Notes: a model not told the origin generated them from the letters alone. A stretch of DNA of 64,000 nucleotides from an uncultured Aquimarina sp. (GCA_947500505.1 CANMSL010000005.1:1-64000), one strand, 5' to 3'; positions 35,480 to 46,043 are shown, counted from the first letter of the stretch. Translations and numbers: made by a program.

Positions 35480-38137
35480 TTATTCCTCTGAATCCTCTTC
35501 TATTTCTACTCCTTGTGCGTTTAATTGTTTGCCTAAAAAATATAAGCCATTCATATCTTCTTCATAGGTTATTTCTGCAACACCATCTTCATTCTCTGTT
35601 AGCTTACCATTTGCATCATAATATTGTACGCTACTAATAAGACTGGAAGGAACTCTGGTGTATCTATATTCTGCAATACCACTGTTATCATTAACCCAAT
35701 TGAGGTCGGTATCATAGGTACTTTCTGTAATTAATAAATCAGAATCATTATAAACATAAGTTACTTTGTGATATCCATTAGGTCCTATAGTTGGCAGACT
35801 TTTTTTATTGAAGTACTCATAAGAAATAAGATGACCAGTTTCATTTAGTGTCTTTTTTTCGTGAAAAACACCGTTTTTATCATTAGTAGGATTGTCAAAT
35901 CTATTGTAATTCTTATGACCGACGTAACGTTGTTGATTATCATATAAATATTGTATAGCACCAATTCCATTTTGATGTGAAGCTCTTTGATTTTTTGAGT
36001 TGTAATAAACTTCACGCACGATATTACCATATTGGTTATAGATATAATGGGTGGTACAAACACCTTTGATAAGCTTATTTGTAAAATTGTACTCTTTGAT
36101 AAGAGTGTCTTTACCGAACTTATTATATTCGTAAGTCGTTTTAAATACTCCGTTTAGTAATGTCGGCTTCATGTTTTTATCATAGTTGGTGCGTTCTACG
36201 ATTAAATTATCCTTATTGTAGGTAAACAAATTGTGCGTAACATTTTGGTTAGCATCCGATAATATGTCTTCTGATTGATAATAAGTGGTTTTTGTTTTGT
36301 TGTTACGATCATCATATTCCCATCGAGTGATAGCTATATCCATCGTGTATGGCTTCAGGTTTCCCAACGAGTCTAATCTTTTTTCTACTATTAAATTACC
36401 GTTTTTATCATAAGCATACTCATGTATTTCTATTCCATCCTCGGATGTTGCATAACATTCACTTTTGTCTAAAAACTCCTCACGGATTATTTCTTCATTT
36501 TTGTTGAAATATTGCTTTTTAATAGCATATCCAAAATCATTATTAAAAGTAGTATCGTATACATCAATATTTAAAACAGTACGGATAGAGTCACCAATAT
36601 ATTCATATTTAGTAGCACCGTTCCTATTGTCATCAAAGGCCAAAACATAACCATCATAATACTTGGCTGTAAATTCCAATCTATTTTTAGGGTCATAATC
36701 AAATACTTTCACGAAATAATCATCATTTCCAATAACAGGTAACTCCAGCGCATTATACCTTTTTACAGAGGTATAATTATCATTTAGGTCGTAAGTATAC
36801 TTATAAATACAAATACCTTCTTTGTTTTCTATTTTATCACCATTTATATCAAGATTCATAAATTTGATTAAATTCCCTCTTTCGTCATAGGTGTAATGTA
36901 GGTTGTACTCGGTTAAATTGGTAGCAAATTTGCCATTTTCATTGTACAATTTTGTTCTTTTTATCTTATGATGCTCGTCCATAACATAATCATATACAGA
37001 AATATAATCTTTGTCAGTGATAGGTAAATGTTTGTTGTCAAAATTTGCAATTTTGATAGTCCTTTTTTCCCTATCAAATTTTCTTCTTTCGTGATGTACA
37101 AGATCATTGTTCGTAGTTATCTTTCCATTGATGTCATAATACGTAGAGTATCGGCTTTTAGTTTTGGGGTTATATTTCCAAAACGTTTTATGGACAGATT
37201 TGTATTCAATGGGTGCGTTATGAGCGTCGTAATATGATATATTCATATCGTTATGACTATTCCAAACGGTTTTTGAAATGGACCTGTTTAAAACAGTATT
37301 TCGTGTCAGGTCACTATTGTAGTAATGCGTCTCTGACGTCGAATCTGTAGGTTTCAATATTTTAGTAATTGCTGAATTGAAAAGACCTCCATTGGTAAGT
37401 TTTCCATTACTAAAAAATTTGACAACTATCTCATTGTTATTTCGTTCTATTTTGTAGCATTCCCCTTGACTCGATTCTTTGTTACTGACTGGGTAAGAGG
37501 TTAGAATTTGATGAGTTAAAGTGTGATAAATATGTCTGTAGTATTCGGTGTCTTTTTTAGTAAAGTCATAATAACTAAAAATATTTGGATTTTTATAGTA
37601 GGCTGTTTGACGTAATAAATCGTCAATTTTTAATTCCCAGTATCGTTGTTTCTGAAAGTTTGTGTTGTGTTCTGAAACCTCATCATATTCTCTTTGCATC
37701 TTTGCTCGCTGTAAATCAAATTTATCATACAAATCTTGAAGTGTACCCGATGAAATATTATCCAATCCTTTTTTTACTATTTCCTTACGTAACAAACGAG
37801 CATGATATTCTGTGATGTTAAAATGATATTGTTCGTGTTTTAATAACTGAGTGTCTAGTATAGAATCTTTTAACCTTTCTGATTGATTAGGATCCATAAA
37901 TGCATACACCAGAGAATTATCTTCGTTAATTAATTTCGGACAGAAAATTTCAGAAAAGATGGTAGCATCGTACTCATCATCAATTTTTTCTACTTCCTGG
38001 AAATCAGACCAATTGACCGATCGATCTGACCATTGAACCATATCGCTTAGCTCAACTTTGTTTGTATAGCCTACTACAAAGATTAAAATCAATAGTACTA
38101 GAGAAGTATATAGATAATGTTTAGTTTTCATTTTCAA
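35480..38137 (-). CDS. Membrane-anchored HExxH (DUF922-like) protein with YD-like repeats
   Basis: The protein has 885 residues. A signal anchor covers about residues 8-25. Residues 35-130 resemble DUF922-type putative zinc proteases, with LLKHEQYHFNITEYHARLLR holding HEQYH at 101-105 and Glu110. From about 330 to 880 there are a dozen or more imperfect repeats of about 40-48 residues built on YxYDxxGNLIxE and a following YYDxxxxP block, reminiscent of RHS/YD or MORN-2 repeats. No RHS core cleavage motif or toxin tip is visible. It overlaps the upstream DUF805 gene by 17 bases, so the two are probably co-translated. Confidence 0.85.
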   Translation of the reverse strand: MKMKTKHYLYTSLVLLILIFVVGYTNKVELSDMVQWSDRSVNWSDFQEVEKIDDEYDATIFSEIFCPKLINEDNSLVYAFMDPNQSERLKDSILDTQLLKHEQYHFNITEYHARLLRKEIVKKGLDNISSGTLQDLYDKFDLQRAKMQREYDEVSEHNTNFQKQRYWELKIDDLLRQTAYYKNPNIFSYYDFTKKDTEYYRHIYHTLTHQILTSYPVSNKESSQGECYKIERNNNEIVVKFFSNGKLTNGGLFNSAITKILKPTDSTSETHYYNSDLTRNTVLNRSISKTVWNSHNDMNISYYDAHNAPIEYKSVHKTFWKYNPKTKSRYSTYYDINGKITTNNDLVHHERRKFDREKRTIKIANFDNKHLPITDKDYISVYDYVMDEHHKIKRTKLYNENGKFATNLTEYNLHYTYDERGNLIKFMNLDINGDKIENKEGICIYKYTYDLNDNYTSVKRYNALELPVIGNDDYFVKVFDYDPKNRLEFTAKYYDGYVLAFDDNRNGATKYEYIGDSIRTVLNIDVYDTTFNNDFGYAIKKQYFNKNEEIIREEFLDKSECYATSEDGIEIHEYAYDKNGNLIVEKRLDSLGNLKPYTMDIAITRWEYDDRNNKTKTTYYQSEDILSDANQNVTHNLFTYNKDNLIVERTNYDKNMKPTLLNGVFKTTYEYNKFGKDTLIKEYNFTNKLIKGVCTTHYIYNQYGNIVREVYYNSKNQRASHQNGIGAIQYLYDNQQRYVGHKNYNRFDNPTNDKNGVFHEKKTLNETGHLISYEYFNKKSLPTIGPNGYHKVTYVYNDSDLLITESTYDTDLNWVNDNSGIAEYRYTRVPSSLISSVQYYDANGKLTENEDGVAEITYEEDMNGLYFLGKQLNAQGVEIEEDSEE

Positions 38138-38888
38138 TTCCCTCCCTTCTTTGCTTAAAAGTCAGTTTGTAGATTAAAAATGGGAAATAGGTAAACCCTA
38201 GTATCATAGCAGCAATAAGAATCGAATATATGATATCTTCTAGTTCGAATGAAGTATAATTAAAACTAAGATTATAAATGTAAATACTTAGTGAAAGTAA
38301 AGTAGAATAAGCCAACCTTTGTCTAAATAAATAGGGGTTTAGTTCTGGTAAAGGTTGTTTTTTGTTTACAAATATCAAAAACAACAAATAGCAAAAGAAG
38401 ATAGTTAATAAAATACATAAGAATCTGATTAATTCTATGGCTACATAGTTATTCAAGAGTTGAATAATAAGTGTATTAAGGAGAACAAAACAAAGTATTT
38501 CGCTGAGGAGTTCTAAATTTGTTTTTCCTTGAGGAAGCACTATTCTTAATCGAAAAGGTTCGCGTTGAGTGATAGGGGCATCAATCTCTTTAGGGTTATA
38601 ACCATACTTGTTTGCACCATAATTCCCTTCTCCAAAGAGCATGAACAATCCGTAAAACGGAATTATCTGATAAAAACCACTATTACCTAAATCATGACAG
38701 CGTTTTGTTCCTTGTGCTAGCAAGAACCAATATGAGGGAATGATCAATAATAGTATTAAAGATTCTGCTTTCGGAATCATTTCAACAATACCTCCTGCTA
38801 AAAAGAAGGAAGCCAAGAATACGATATAGCTAAGGCCATATTCTAACCTGCGGATCCTCCCGGAGAAGGAAAAAGGATTTTTAAACAT
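38121..38888 (-). CDS. DUF805 family membrane protein
   Basis: This 255-residue protein begins with the DUF805 signature FSGRIRRLEYGLSYI and has about three helices, followed by TKRCHDLGNSGFYQIIPFYG. The second half (about 140-250) has four further hydrophobic helices not usual in short DUF805 proteins. The function is unknown. It lies upstream of and overlapping the HExxH repeat-protein gene. On the minus strand TATATTCG (38922-38929), 33 bases before the start, is a near-consensus -7 element. Confidence 0.9.
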   Translation of the reverse strand: MFKNPFSFSGRIRRLEYGLSYIVFLASFFLAGGIVEMIPKAESLILLLIIPSYWFLLAQGTKRCHDLGNSGFYQIIPFYGLFMLFGEGNYGANKYGYNPKEIDAPITQREPFRLRIVLPQGKTNLELLSEILCFVLLNTLIIQLLNNYVAIELIRFLCILLTIFFCYLLFLIFVNKKQPLPELNPYLFRQRLAYSTLLSLSIYIYNLSFNYTSFELEDIIYSILIAAMILGFTYFPFLIYKLTFKQRREGIENEN

Positions 38889-39052
38889 ACTTTTGGGGCG
38901 TAGGTTATTTTAATAATTTTGCGAATATAAAAATTTTTTAATAAAAGTGAATTTCCCCATATTTATTTCCTCTGGAGTAATATGTCAAATACAAAATATT
39001 ATACTATAATTCTACGATGATTTGATAGCATAATTTGTAGTATATTTAAACC

Positions 39053-39877
39053 GTGCAGCATCAGGAATTCTTTTTTAACTATCAGAAGCATAAACTTTTT
39101 GGTCAATATTGGTTACCAAAGGATTGTAAAGCCGTCATTTTATTGGTACACGGTATGGGTGAGCATTCTAGTAGATACAAGGACTATGTAGTTCCAGAGT
39201 TATTGGCAAACAATTATGGCGTTGTTACCTATGACAATTTCGGACACGGAAAAAGTAGCGGAAAGAGAGGGCATTGCCCAAGTTATGATGCACTTATGGA
39301 AGTGACAGGTATTATATATGGTAAGACTGAAGAAATCTCTGGAGGTCTTCCCATTTTTTTGTATGGACACAGTATGGGAGGAAACCTGGTGATTAATTAT
39401 GTGTTAAGAAAAAGCCCTGAGATTGGAGGAGCTATAATAACAAGCCCATTTTTACGTCTTGCGTTTCGGCCACCAGCCTGGAAGTTACTGATGGGTAAGC
39501 TTTTCTTAAAAGTAGCACCTGCAATAACATTACCATCCGGATTGGATGTCAAAGCTATTTCTAGAGTGCCAGAAGAAGTTAAAAAATATAAAAATGATCC
39601 AATGATCCACGACAAAGTAAGTCCGGTATTTTCATTACCTGTTATGGATGCGGGAGTGTGGGCTATGGATCAGGCTTCAACGTTAAAACTTCCTGTTTTG
39701 ATAATTCACGGGACAGCAGATCAAATAACCGATCATACGGCCAGTCTTGATTTTGCCGAGAAAACAGACTACGCAACTTTTATTTCCTTTAATGATGGAT
39801 ATCACGAGCTTCATAACGATCTGGAAAAGGAAAAGTTACTTAAAAACATTACTTCTTGGATAGGAAATAAATTGTAA
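39053..39877 (+). CDS. Alpha/beta hydrolase, monoacylglycerol-lipase-like
   Basis: This 274-residue serine hydrolase of the Hydrolase_4 family has an oxyanion segment LVHGMGEHSSRY, the nucleophile elbow YGHSMGG, the acid Asp in IIHGTADQITD and the His in DGYHELHND. No signal peptide is present. It probably hydrolyses monoacylglycerol or related esters. The start is GTG at 39053, which directly precedes the first conserved strand. No in-frame ATG is near. Confidence 0.92.
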   Translation: MQHQEFFFNYQKHKLFGQYWLPKDCKAVILLVHGMGEHSSRYKDYVVPELLANNYGVVTYDNFGHGKSSGKRGHCPSYDALMEVTGIIYGKTEEISGGLPIFLYGHSMGGNLVINYVLRKSPEIGGAIITSPFLRLAFRPPAWKLLMGKLFLKVAPAITLPSGLDVKAISRVPEEVKKYKNDPMIHDKVSPVFSLPVMDAGVWAMDQASTLKLPVLIIHGTADQITDHTASLDFAEKTDYATFISFNDGYHELHNDLEKEKLLKNITSWIGNKL

Positions 39878-39883
39878 AATTGA

Positions 39884-41764
39884 TTATACCTTGGTATAGG
39901 GAATAGTAAAATAGAAAATTGTTCCCAGGTCTTTTTTACTCTCCAACCAGATTTTACCTCCAAGCATCTCCGTATACGCTTTGGCAATAGACAAACCTAT
40001 TCCCGCTCCTTCGATAGCATAATTATTTTCGATATCTGCCTGAACGAATCGTTCGAAAATAGCTTTTTGCCGATCTTTCGCAATCCCCATACCGGTATCT
40101 TTTACGTAAAAACGTAAAAAATCGTCTTGCACTTCATATCCAAAGGACACGGAGCCTTCAGGAGTGTATTTAAGAGCATTTTTAACCAGGTTGGTAAGTA
40201 TAGCGTTAAATTTCTCTTTATCGGTTTTTATAGGGGATATGTGATCCGGTAAGGCATTATGATATGATAGCTGAAGATCCTTTCGATCTGCTTCGGGTTT
40301 AAAAAACTGGTATAAGTATACTACTTGTTTATTAATATCAACTTCTGAAACAAATACCTTGACCTGTCCGGACTCAATTTTAGAAATGTCAATAATGTCT
40401 CTTATAATATTTAACATTCGTGCGCCGCTTTCTTCAATTAAACTGATATATAAATGTTGTTCATCTCCTGTAAGTACAGGCTCTTTTAGCAGCTCTGCAA
40501 ATCCCAATATTCCGTTCATCGGAGTTCGGATTTCATGACTCATATTAGCAAGAAAAGCGGATTTAAGTCGATCACTTTCCTCGGCTTTGTCTTTCATTTT
40601 GTTCAGTTCTATTTCATAAAGTTTTAGTTCAGTGATGTCAGTTGTTGTTCCCACATAACCGATAATTTCTTTTTTCTCATTATACTCGGGGATTGCCTGT
40701 CCCAATACCCATTTAGTCGTTCCGTCCGGACGTAGAAACCTATATTCTGCGTGAGAAGAATCTTTTCTTTTCGCATCGTCATACCATCCTGATTTTAATT
40801 TTTTTCTATCTTCGGGATGCACAGCTTTAAGCCAGCCATCATCCATAGCTTCTTGTTGCGATATTCCTGAAATTTCACACCATTTTTTATTCACAAAGGT
40901 AGTTTTACCATTTGCTTTGGTCATGAAAATTCCGACAGGTGATATATCAGTAAGTGTTTGGTATCGGTTTTCGCTGAGCTGTATTACCTTTTCGGCTTCT
41001 TCAAATTTCTGACGATATGTTAGTGAATGATATACATCTTTAAAGGTCGAATATGAATTTTCTGAAACTTCGCGTTGAAAATATTTTAAATAAAATGTAA
41101 ACAAGACTGCATAGAAAAAGCTCATAATTATTTTAGATACTAGTCCGGAAATTAAAATTCCAGTAATACTATCAGATTCCCAAAATCCTATCATACTAAA
41201 CAATATAGCATCAAAAGAGAGTACAATAAGCATTGTTATAAACACTCTTAAAAAAAGGATATTAATATATTTTGAAATATACTCGAATATAAAAATGATT
41301 AAAATTGAATCAACAAATAGTAAAAGAGTTCCGTATACTAAAAGAAATACGTTGGTATTGAAGAAGTCGGATAATAATGTAAAAGATACCTGATGAATGT
41401 TTGAATCTTGTAAGTTAATTCCAAAAAGTAGTAAAAGAATAACAATCATAAGATTGGCAGTTACTAACGCATAAATAAGTCTTCGTGTTAATAAGGCGTC
41501 TTCTTTTATGTAAAATATAAGAACTGTAAATAATGTAACAGAGAACAATACAGAAGAACCAGGAGATACAGTAATACCATCGTAAACTTCAAAATACATA
41601 GTGGTAGCCGTAAACACCTGAATAAATTGAAACATTCCTAATGCTGTAAATAGTAGGCTGTTACCTGCCACTTTACGAAAATGAAATAGAATCAGCACTA
41701 AAAAGGAAACAACAATTCCTTGTAGAAGAAAAATTGATATTTGATAAAAGTTAATTGCTTCCAT
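39884..41764 (-). CDS. PAS-domain sensor histidine kinase
   Basis: This 626-residue membrane sensor has seven hydrophobic helices (about 8-235), a PAS domain (about 265-375) with a PAC segment WVLGQAIPEYNEKKEIIGYVG, and a HisKA domain with the phospho-acceptor His in NMSHEIRTPMNGILG. The HATPase domain has an N-box (LTNLVKNALKYTPEG), DTGMGIA and GAGIGLSIAKAY. No response regulator gene is adjacent, so it is an orphan kinase. The signal sensed is unknown. Confidence 0.94.
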   Translation of the reverse strand: MEAINFYQISIFLLQGIVVSFLVLILFHFRKVAGNSLLFTALGMFQFIQVFTATTMYFEVYDGITVSPGSSVLFSVTLFTVLIFYIKEDALLTRRLIYALVTANLMIVILLLLFGINLQDSNIHQVSFTLLSDFFNTNVFLLVYGTLLLFVDSILIIFIFEYISKYINILFLRVFITMLIVLSFDAILFSMIGFWESDSITGILISGLVSKIIMSFFYAVLFTFYLKYFQREVSENSYSTFKDVYHSLTYRQKFEEAEKVIQLSENRYQTLTDISPVGIFMTKANGKTTFVNKKWCEISGISQQEAMDDGWLKAVHPEDRKKLKSGWYDDAKRKDSSHAEYRFLRPDGTTKWVLGQAIPEYNEKKEIIGYVGTTTDITELKLYEIELNKMKDKAEESDRLKSAFLANMSHEIRTPMNGILGFAELLKEPVLTGDEQHLYISLIEESGARMLNIIRDIIDISKIESGQVKVFVSEVDINKQVVYLYQFFKPEADRKDLQLSYHNALPDHISPIKTDKEKFNAILTNLVKNALKYTPEGSVSFGYEVQDDFLRFYVKDTGMGIAKDRQKAIFERFVQADIENNYAIEGAGIGLSIAKAYTEMLGGKIWLESKKDLGTIFYFTIPYTKV

Positions 41765-42345
41765 AGATCATAATTAATCATCTTTATCTTGTTGTAGATG
41801 AAAATAGACTGTTGTCATAAAAGGCCTGAAAGATGATCAATGTGTGTAAATCCGTTAAGGGAAATTTATTATCTCTGTGATTCTCGAAGATACAAAAGTA
41901 ATTAGATTTTTGAGACTTTTGAATATAAGTTTTTATACTAAAATGATATGATTGATTTATCAAATGTACACTTTGGTTTTATAGCCATTCCTATATCTTT
42001 AATCAATAAACTAGTCTGATGTCATTACATCCGACTATATTTTTTTAGAATATCAATTACTTTTTAACCTTTAATAAAATTAAACGTAGGTATTATTTGG
42101 ATAGACATGTGCCTGAATTAGGCAAGAGCCCTGATTCGGAAATATGCCTTCCCGTTAATTCGCCTACAAGCTTATCTGAAAGGTCATTATTATTGTTCCA
42201 GAATTAAAGTGGCGTGGCAGCTTCATAGATAAATATGAAAAACGCCACGAAATAACGTAGTGTATGCTCCAGAATCTTCTGAACATAAGAGTAATTTAGT
42301 TATCAGACGATTTATCAAAAATGGTGTTACAGTATAAACTAATTG
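41765..42345. other. Long intergenic region with paired segments, no gene seen
   Basis: This 581-base gap has no credible open frame. It contains TGCCT-GAATT-AGGCA (42110-42124), GGCA/TGCC arms (42121-42148) and a long hairpin GTGGCGT/ACGCCAC (42209-42248) with an inner TTCAT/ATGAA stem. No T-tract follows the last one. A structured RNA or repeat element is possible. Confidence 0.3.
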
Positions 42346-42981
42346 TTAATTTTTAGCGATTTTTCGTCTCCAAAAAGTAACAAACAATAAGGTGATAACC
42401 GAAGGTGTAATCCAAACCCACAATGTACTGGAATTTAAAGCTGCCAACAAGAAAGCGGTAACCGCAGCTCCATATGCACCAGACATTTTGCCAATATGAT
42501 TGGATAAATAGGCAGTAGGGTTGGTTTTAAAAGTTTTAAAAAGCGTTATATCTCTTACTGTAGCCATTATACCAAATCCTCCGAAAAAGAAAAATAAGGT
42601 GCTTTTAGGAAGTTCTTCTATGTAATGATGGATGCCAACTCCAATCATCCCCATAAATACAAGTCCCATAAAACTAGTGGTAACTATATCTACTATGCCT
42701 AATGAATGATGTTTCTTAAATCGAAGTACACGATTACCTGAAATCACGAGATAAATTGTAAAGATCGATAGTAAATGCAATAATAGGTTTTCATGTTTAG
42801 GTAGTAATGTAATCGGAATAGCTATCAAAGCACTAACAAACATGGTAATGGAGAATATAAGACCCGCTTTTTTATGATAAAACCTTCCTTTTTTACCAAT
42901 AATACTGACTAAACCAGATAATAAACCAATTCCGCCAAAAAAAGCATGAATATAAATAAGGGTTATGGCTATATTTTCCAT
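42346..42981 (-). CDS. DUF2306-like multi-pass membrane protein
   Basis: This 211-residue protein has about six or seven hydrophobic helices and begins with IYIHAFFGGIGLLSGLVSII followed by GRFYHKKAGLIF, the pattern of DUF2306-like four- to seven-helix proteins. The function is unknown. It is separated from the hut genes by 55 bases and reads in the same direction, so it could be co-transcribed with them, although no functional link is evident. Confidence 0.78.
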   Translation of the reverse strand: MENIAITLIYIHAFFGGIGLLSGLVSIIGKKGRFYHKKAGLIFSITMFVSALIAIPITLLPKHENLLLHLLSIFTIYLVISGNRVLRFKKHHSLGIVDIVTTSFMGLVFMGMIGVGIHHYIEELPKSTLFFFFGGFGIMATVRDITLFKTFKTNPTAYLSNHIGKMSGAYGAAVTAFLLAALNSSTLWVWITPSVITLLFVTFWRRKIAKN

Positions 42982-43036
42982 CTATGAAATCTAATTTAAT
43001 ACATAGCTATTAATAAATAGAAAAACGATAAAGAAA

Positions 43037-43990
43037 TTACGAAGAAGAAATAAACCGCATAATATAGTAAACTAATCTGGCAGCTAATCGTGATGTAGCA
43101 TTATCAATATCATACGTAGGATTTAGTTCTACGATATCTGTACTAATTAATTTACCTGATTTACAGATTTGCTCAATAACCGCCAATGCAATATCTGTAG
43201 AAAAACCAAAAGGAGAAGGAGCACTTACACCAGGAGCATAAGCAGAGGAGAAACCGTCCAAGTCAATAGTCAAATAAAGATAGTCTACAGTAGCGATAAA
43301 CTTATCGATTGTGGTTAAGATATACTCCTTATTCTGAATTGTAAACTCCGTGTTTTTGATATATTTCGCTCCGAGCTGACTCGCGGTTTCTAATAGTATT
43401 CTATTATTAGACTCTTCCTGAATACCTAGACATAAATATCTGAAACGATCGTTCTCTTTAGCAATTTGATAAAAAGGTGTACCAGAGTTTCCTTTGTCTT
43501 TCACCTTTCTTAAATCAAAATGCGCATCCAAATTAATAATTCCGATAGAGGTGTTTGGTTTATGCTTTTTTATTCCATTATAATGTGCATAGGCTAGATC
43601 ATGACCTCCTCCAAATATTATTGCAAAATATTTATTATTAAGTATTTGCGATATTTTACCTGAAGTATAACTTTGAGTATATTCTAAGTCATTCTTATTA
43701 CAGATGATGTTTCCAGTATCTATAATATGAACTTTATTATCAAAGTGATTTGATAGTGACCCCATCATTTTCCTAATGGTATCTGGAGCTAAAGCTGCTC
43801 CAACCCGTCCTGAGTTTCTTCGAACTCCTTCATCACAAGCATATCCTAAAATAGCAAAAGCTGTGCTCTGATTTTCAGGTAATTCATCATTTTCCAAATC
43901 AATACAAGTTACTTTTTCATGAAGATATAATTCATCATCAGATGTCCGCCCTGTCCAAATATTTGTATCTGTTTTTTTATAATTGTTCAT
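43037..43990 (-). CDS. hutG: Formimidoylglutamase (arginase family)
   Basis: This is the last step of histidine breakdown, hydrolysis of N-formimidoyl-glutamate to glutamate and formamide. The 317-residue ureohydrolase carries the three manganese-binding blocks GGGHD, NLDAHFDLR and TIDLDGFSSAYAPG. The position downstream of hutU in an otherwise complete hut operon assigns it to HutG and not to arginase or agmatinase. Confidence 0.93.
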   Translation of the reverse strand: MNNYKKTDTNIWTGRTSDDELYLHEKVTCIDLENDELPENQSTAFAILGYACDEGVRRNSGRVGAALAPDTIRKMMGSLSNHFDNKVHIIDTGNIICNKNDLEYTQSYTSGKISQILNNKYFAIIFGGGHDLAYAHYNGIKKHKPNTSIGIINLDAHFDLRKVKDKGNSGTPFYQIAKENDRFRYLCLGIQEESNNRILLETASQLGAKYIKNTEFTIQNKEYILTTIDKFIATVDYLYLTIDLDGFSSAYAPGVSAPSPFGFSTDIALAVIEQICKSGKLISTDIVELNPTYDIDNATSRLAARLVYYIMRFISSS

Positions 43991-44039
43991 TGGTTAAAAA
44001 AATACTTATGTGTAAAATATTGCACAGGTAAGTTTGTTA

Positions 44040-46043
44040 TTAAAATAATATATCTAAAATGTTGTTTTCTAAAACATTAGGTATAGTTACTTTAAGTTTT
44101 GGTGTACGTTTCATTTCTCTTTTAATTGCGAACAATGCCTCTTCATTTCTTGCCCAACTTCTGCGAGATATACCATTATTTACATCATAAAATAACATGT
44201 TTTTTAGACGTCTGGAAGCCTCATCAGATCCATCGAGTAACAATCCAAATCCTCCATTGATTACTTCACCCCAGCCAACACCTCCACCATTATGGATAGA
44301 TATCCATGTTGCTCCTCTAAAACTATCACCGATTACGTTATGAATGGCCATATCTGCAGTAAATTTACTTCCATCATAAATGTTACTGGTTTCACGATAA
44401 GGAGAATCTGTTCCGCTCACATCGTGATGATCTCTACCCAGGACAACGGGAGCTGATATATCTCCTGATTTAATAGCTTTATTAAACGCCTCAGCGATCT
44501 TTATTCTTCCTTCGCTATCTGCATATAGAATTCTTGCCTGCGAACCTACAACGAGCTTATTTTGCTTTGCCTCTTCGATCCAGGTAATATTATCTTGCAT
44601 TTGCTGTTGTATTTCTTTTGGTGCAGTTGTTTTTATTTCTTTCATTACCCTTAAAGCAATCTGATCTGTTGCGTTTAAATCTTCAGGATTACCTGAAGTA
44701 CATACCCATCTAAATGGTCCAAAACCGTAATCAAAACACATAGGTCCCAGAATATCCTGTACGTATGATGGATATTTAAAATCGATTCCGTTCTTTGACA
44801 TAACATCAGCTCCAGCACGAGATGCTTCTAAAAGAAACGCATTTCCGTAGTCAAAGAAATAAGTTCCTCTGGCGGTATGTTTATTTATTGCAGCAGCATG
44901 CCTTCTAAGCGATTCCTGAACTTTGACTTTAAAAGCTTCTGGTTCATTGGCGATCATCTCATTCGATGCTGTGTATGTTATATCAACTGGATAATATCCA
45001 CCAGACCAGGGATTATGTAAAGAGGTTTGATCTGATCCAAGATGAACAAAAATATTTTCCTCATAGAAACGCTCCCAGACATCCACAATATTTCCTTGAT
45101 ATGCGATAGAGACCACCTCTTTGTTTACTATTGCTCTTTGTGTCCGATTGACTAGGTCATCTAATTGATCAATGATCTCGTCTACCCACCCTTGTTTGTA
45201 ACGCTTCTGAGCAGCTTCAGGATTTACTTCTGCACAAATAGTGATACACTTTGCAATATTTCCTGCTTTGGGTTGGGCACCACTCATGCCACCTAAACCA
45301 GCCGTTAAAAAAATTTTTCCAGCTGATTCTTCATCGGATTTTAGTGTCTTTCTGAAAGCATTCATCACAGTTATTGTAGTTCCATGCACGATCCCTTGTG
45401 GACCAATATACATATAACTTCCAGCAGTCATTTGTCCGTATTGCGTGACACCCAATGCATTATATTTTTCCCAATCATCAGGAGAGGAGTAATTTGGAAT
45501 CATCATTCCATTCGTTACAACTACCCTTGGAGCATCTTTTGAAGAAGGAAACAATCCCAGAGGATGTCCAGAATACATATGTAATGTCTGATCATCGGTC
45601 ATGGTTGCCAAATAATACATAGTTAGCAGATATTGAGCCCAGTTTTGGAATACCGAGCCATTCCCACCATAGGTAATGAGCTCATATGGATGTTGCGCTA
45701 CTGAAGGATCCAGATTATTTTGTATCATCAGCATTATTCCTGCAGCTTGCTGTGTATTAGCAGGATATTCTTGTATTGGTCGGGCATATATTTCATAGTC
45801 AGGTACAAAACGATACATATAAATTCTACCGTATACGTTAAGTTCTTCCAGAAATTCTTTGGCTAATTCCTCGTGCCAATCCGTGGGAAAATATCGCAAT
45901 GCATTTCTCAGTGCTAGTTTTTTTTCTTCAACAGATAAGATTTGTTTTCTTTTTGGAGCTCTGCTTATTTCTGATTTAAGATTTCTTTTTGGAGGGAGTT
46001 TTTTTGGAATACCTGTAGTGATTTGTTCTTTGAAAGTAGTCAT
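44040..46043 (-). CDS. hutU: Urocanate hydratase
   Basis: This NAD-dependent enzyme converts urocanate to imidazolone propionate. At 667 residues it is the long form (proteobacterial enzymes are about 555), with an N-terminal extension as in animal and other Bacteroidota proteins. Family blocks include YGGNGSVFQNWAQYLL, GLGGMSGAQPKAG, CFDYGFGPFRWVC and the C-terminal SIHNGGGVGWGEVINGG. It lies 54 bases after hutI in the operon. Confidence 0.96.
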   Translation of the reverse strand: MTTFKEQITTGIPKKLPPKRNLKSEISRAPKRKQILSVEEKKLALRNALRYFPTDWHEELAKEFLEELNVYGRIYMYRFVPDYEIYARPIQEYPANTQQAAGIMLMIQNNLDPSVAQHPYELITYGGNGSVFQNWAQYLLTMYYLATMTDDQTLHMYSGHPLGLFPSSKDAPRVVVTNGMMIPNYSSPDDWEKYNALGVTQYGQMTAGSYMYIGPQGIVHGTTITVMNAFRKTLKSDEESAGKIFLTAGLGGMSGAQPKAGNIAKCITICAEVNPEAAQKRYKQGWVDEIIDQLDDLVNRTQRAIVNKEVVSIAYQGNIVDVWERFYEENIFVHLGSDQTSLHNPWSGGYYPVDITYTASNEMIANEPEAFKVKVQESLRRHAAAINKHTARGTYFFDYGNAFLLEASRAGADVMSKNGIDFKYPSYVQDILGPMCFDYGFGPFRWVCTSGNPEDLNATDQIALRVMKEIKTTAPKEIQQQMQDNITWIEEAKQNKLVVGSQARILYADSEGRIKIAEAFNKAIKSGDISAPVVLGRDHHDVSGTDSPYRETSNIYDGSKFTADMAIHNVIGDSFRGATWISIHNGGGVGWGEVINGGFGLLLDGSDEASRRLKNMLFYDVNNGISRRSWARNEEALFAIKREMKRTPKLKVTIPNVLENNILDILF

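Noticed and set aside
35480..38137. RHS or contact-dependent toxin
   Set aside because: No RHS core cleavage motif, no variable toxin tip and no immunity gene; the repeats are only YD-like.
41785..42300. Small genes in the gap before the histidine kinase gene
   Set aside because: Open frames are shorter than about 15 codons and lack promoters or context.
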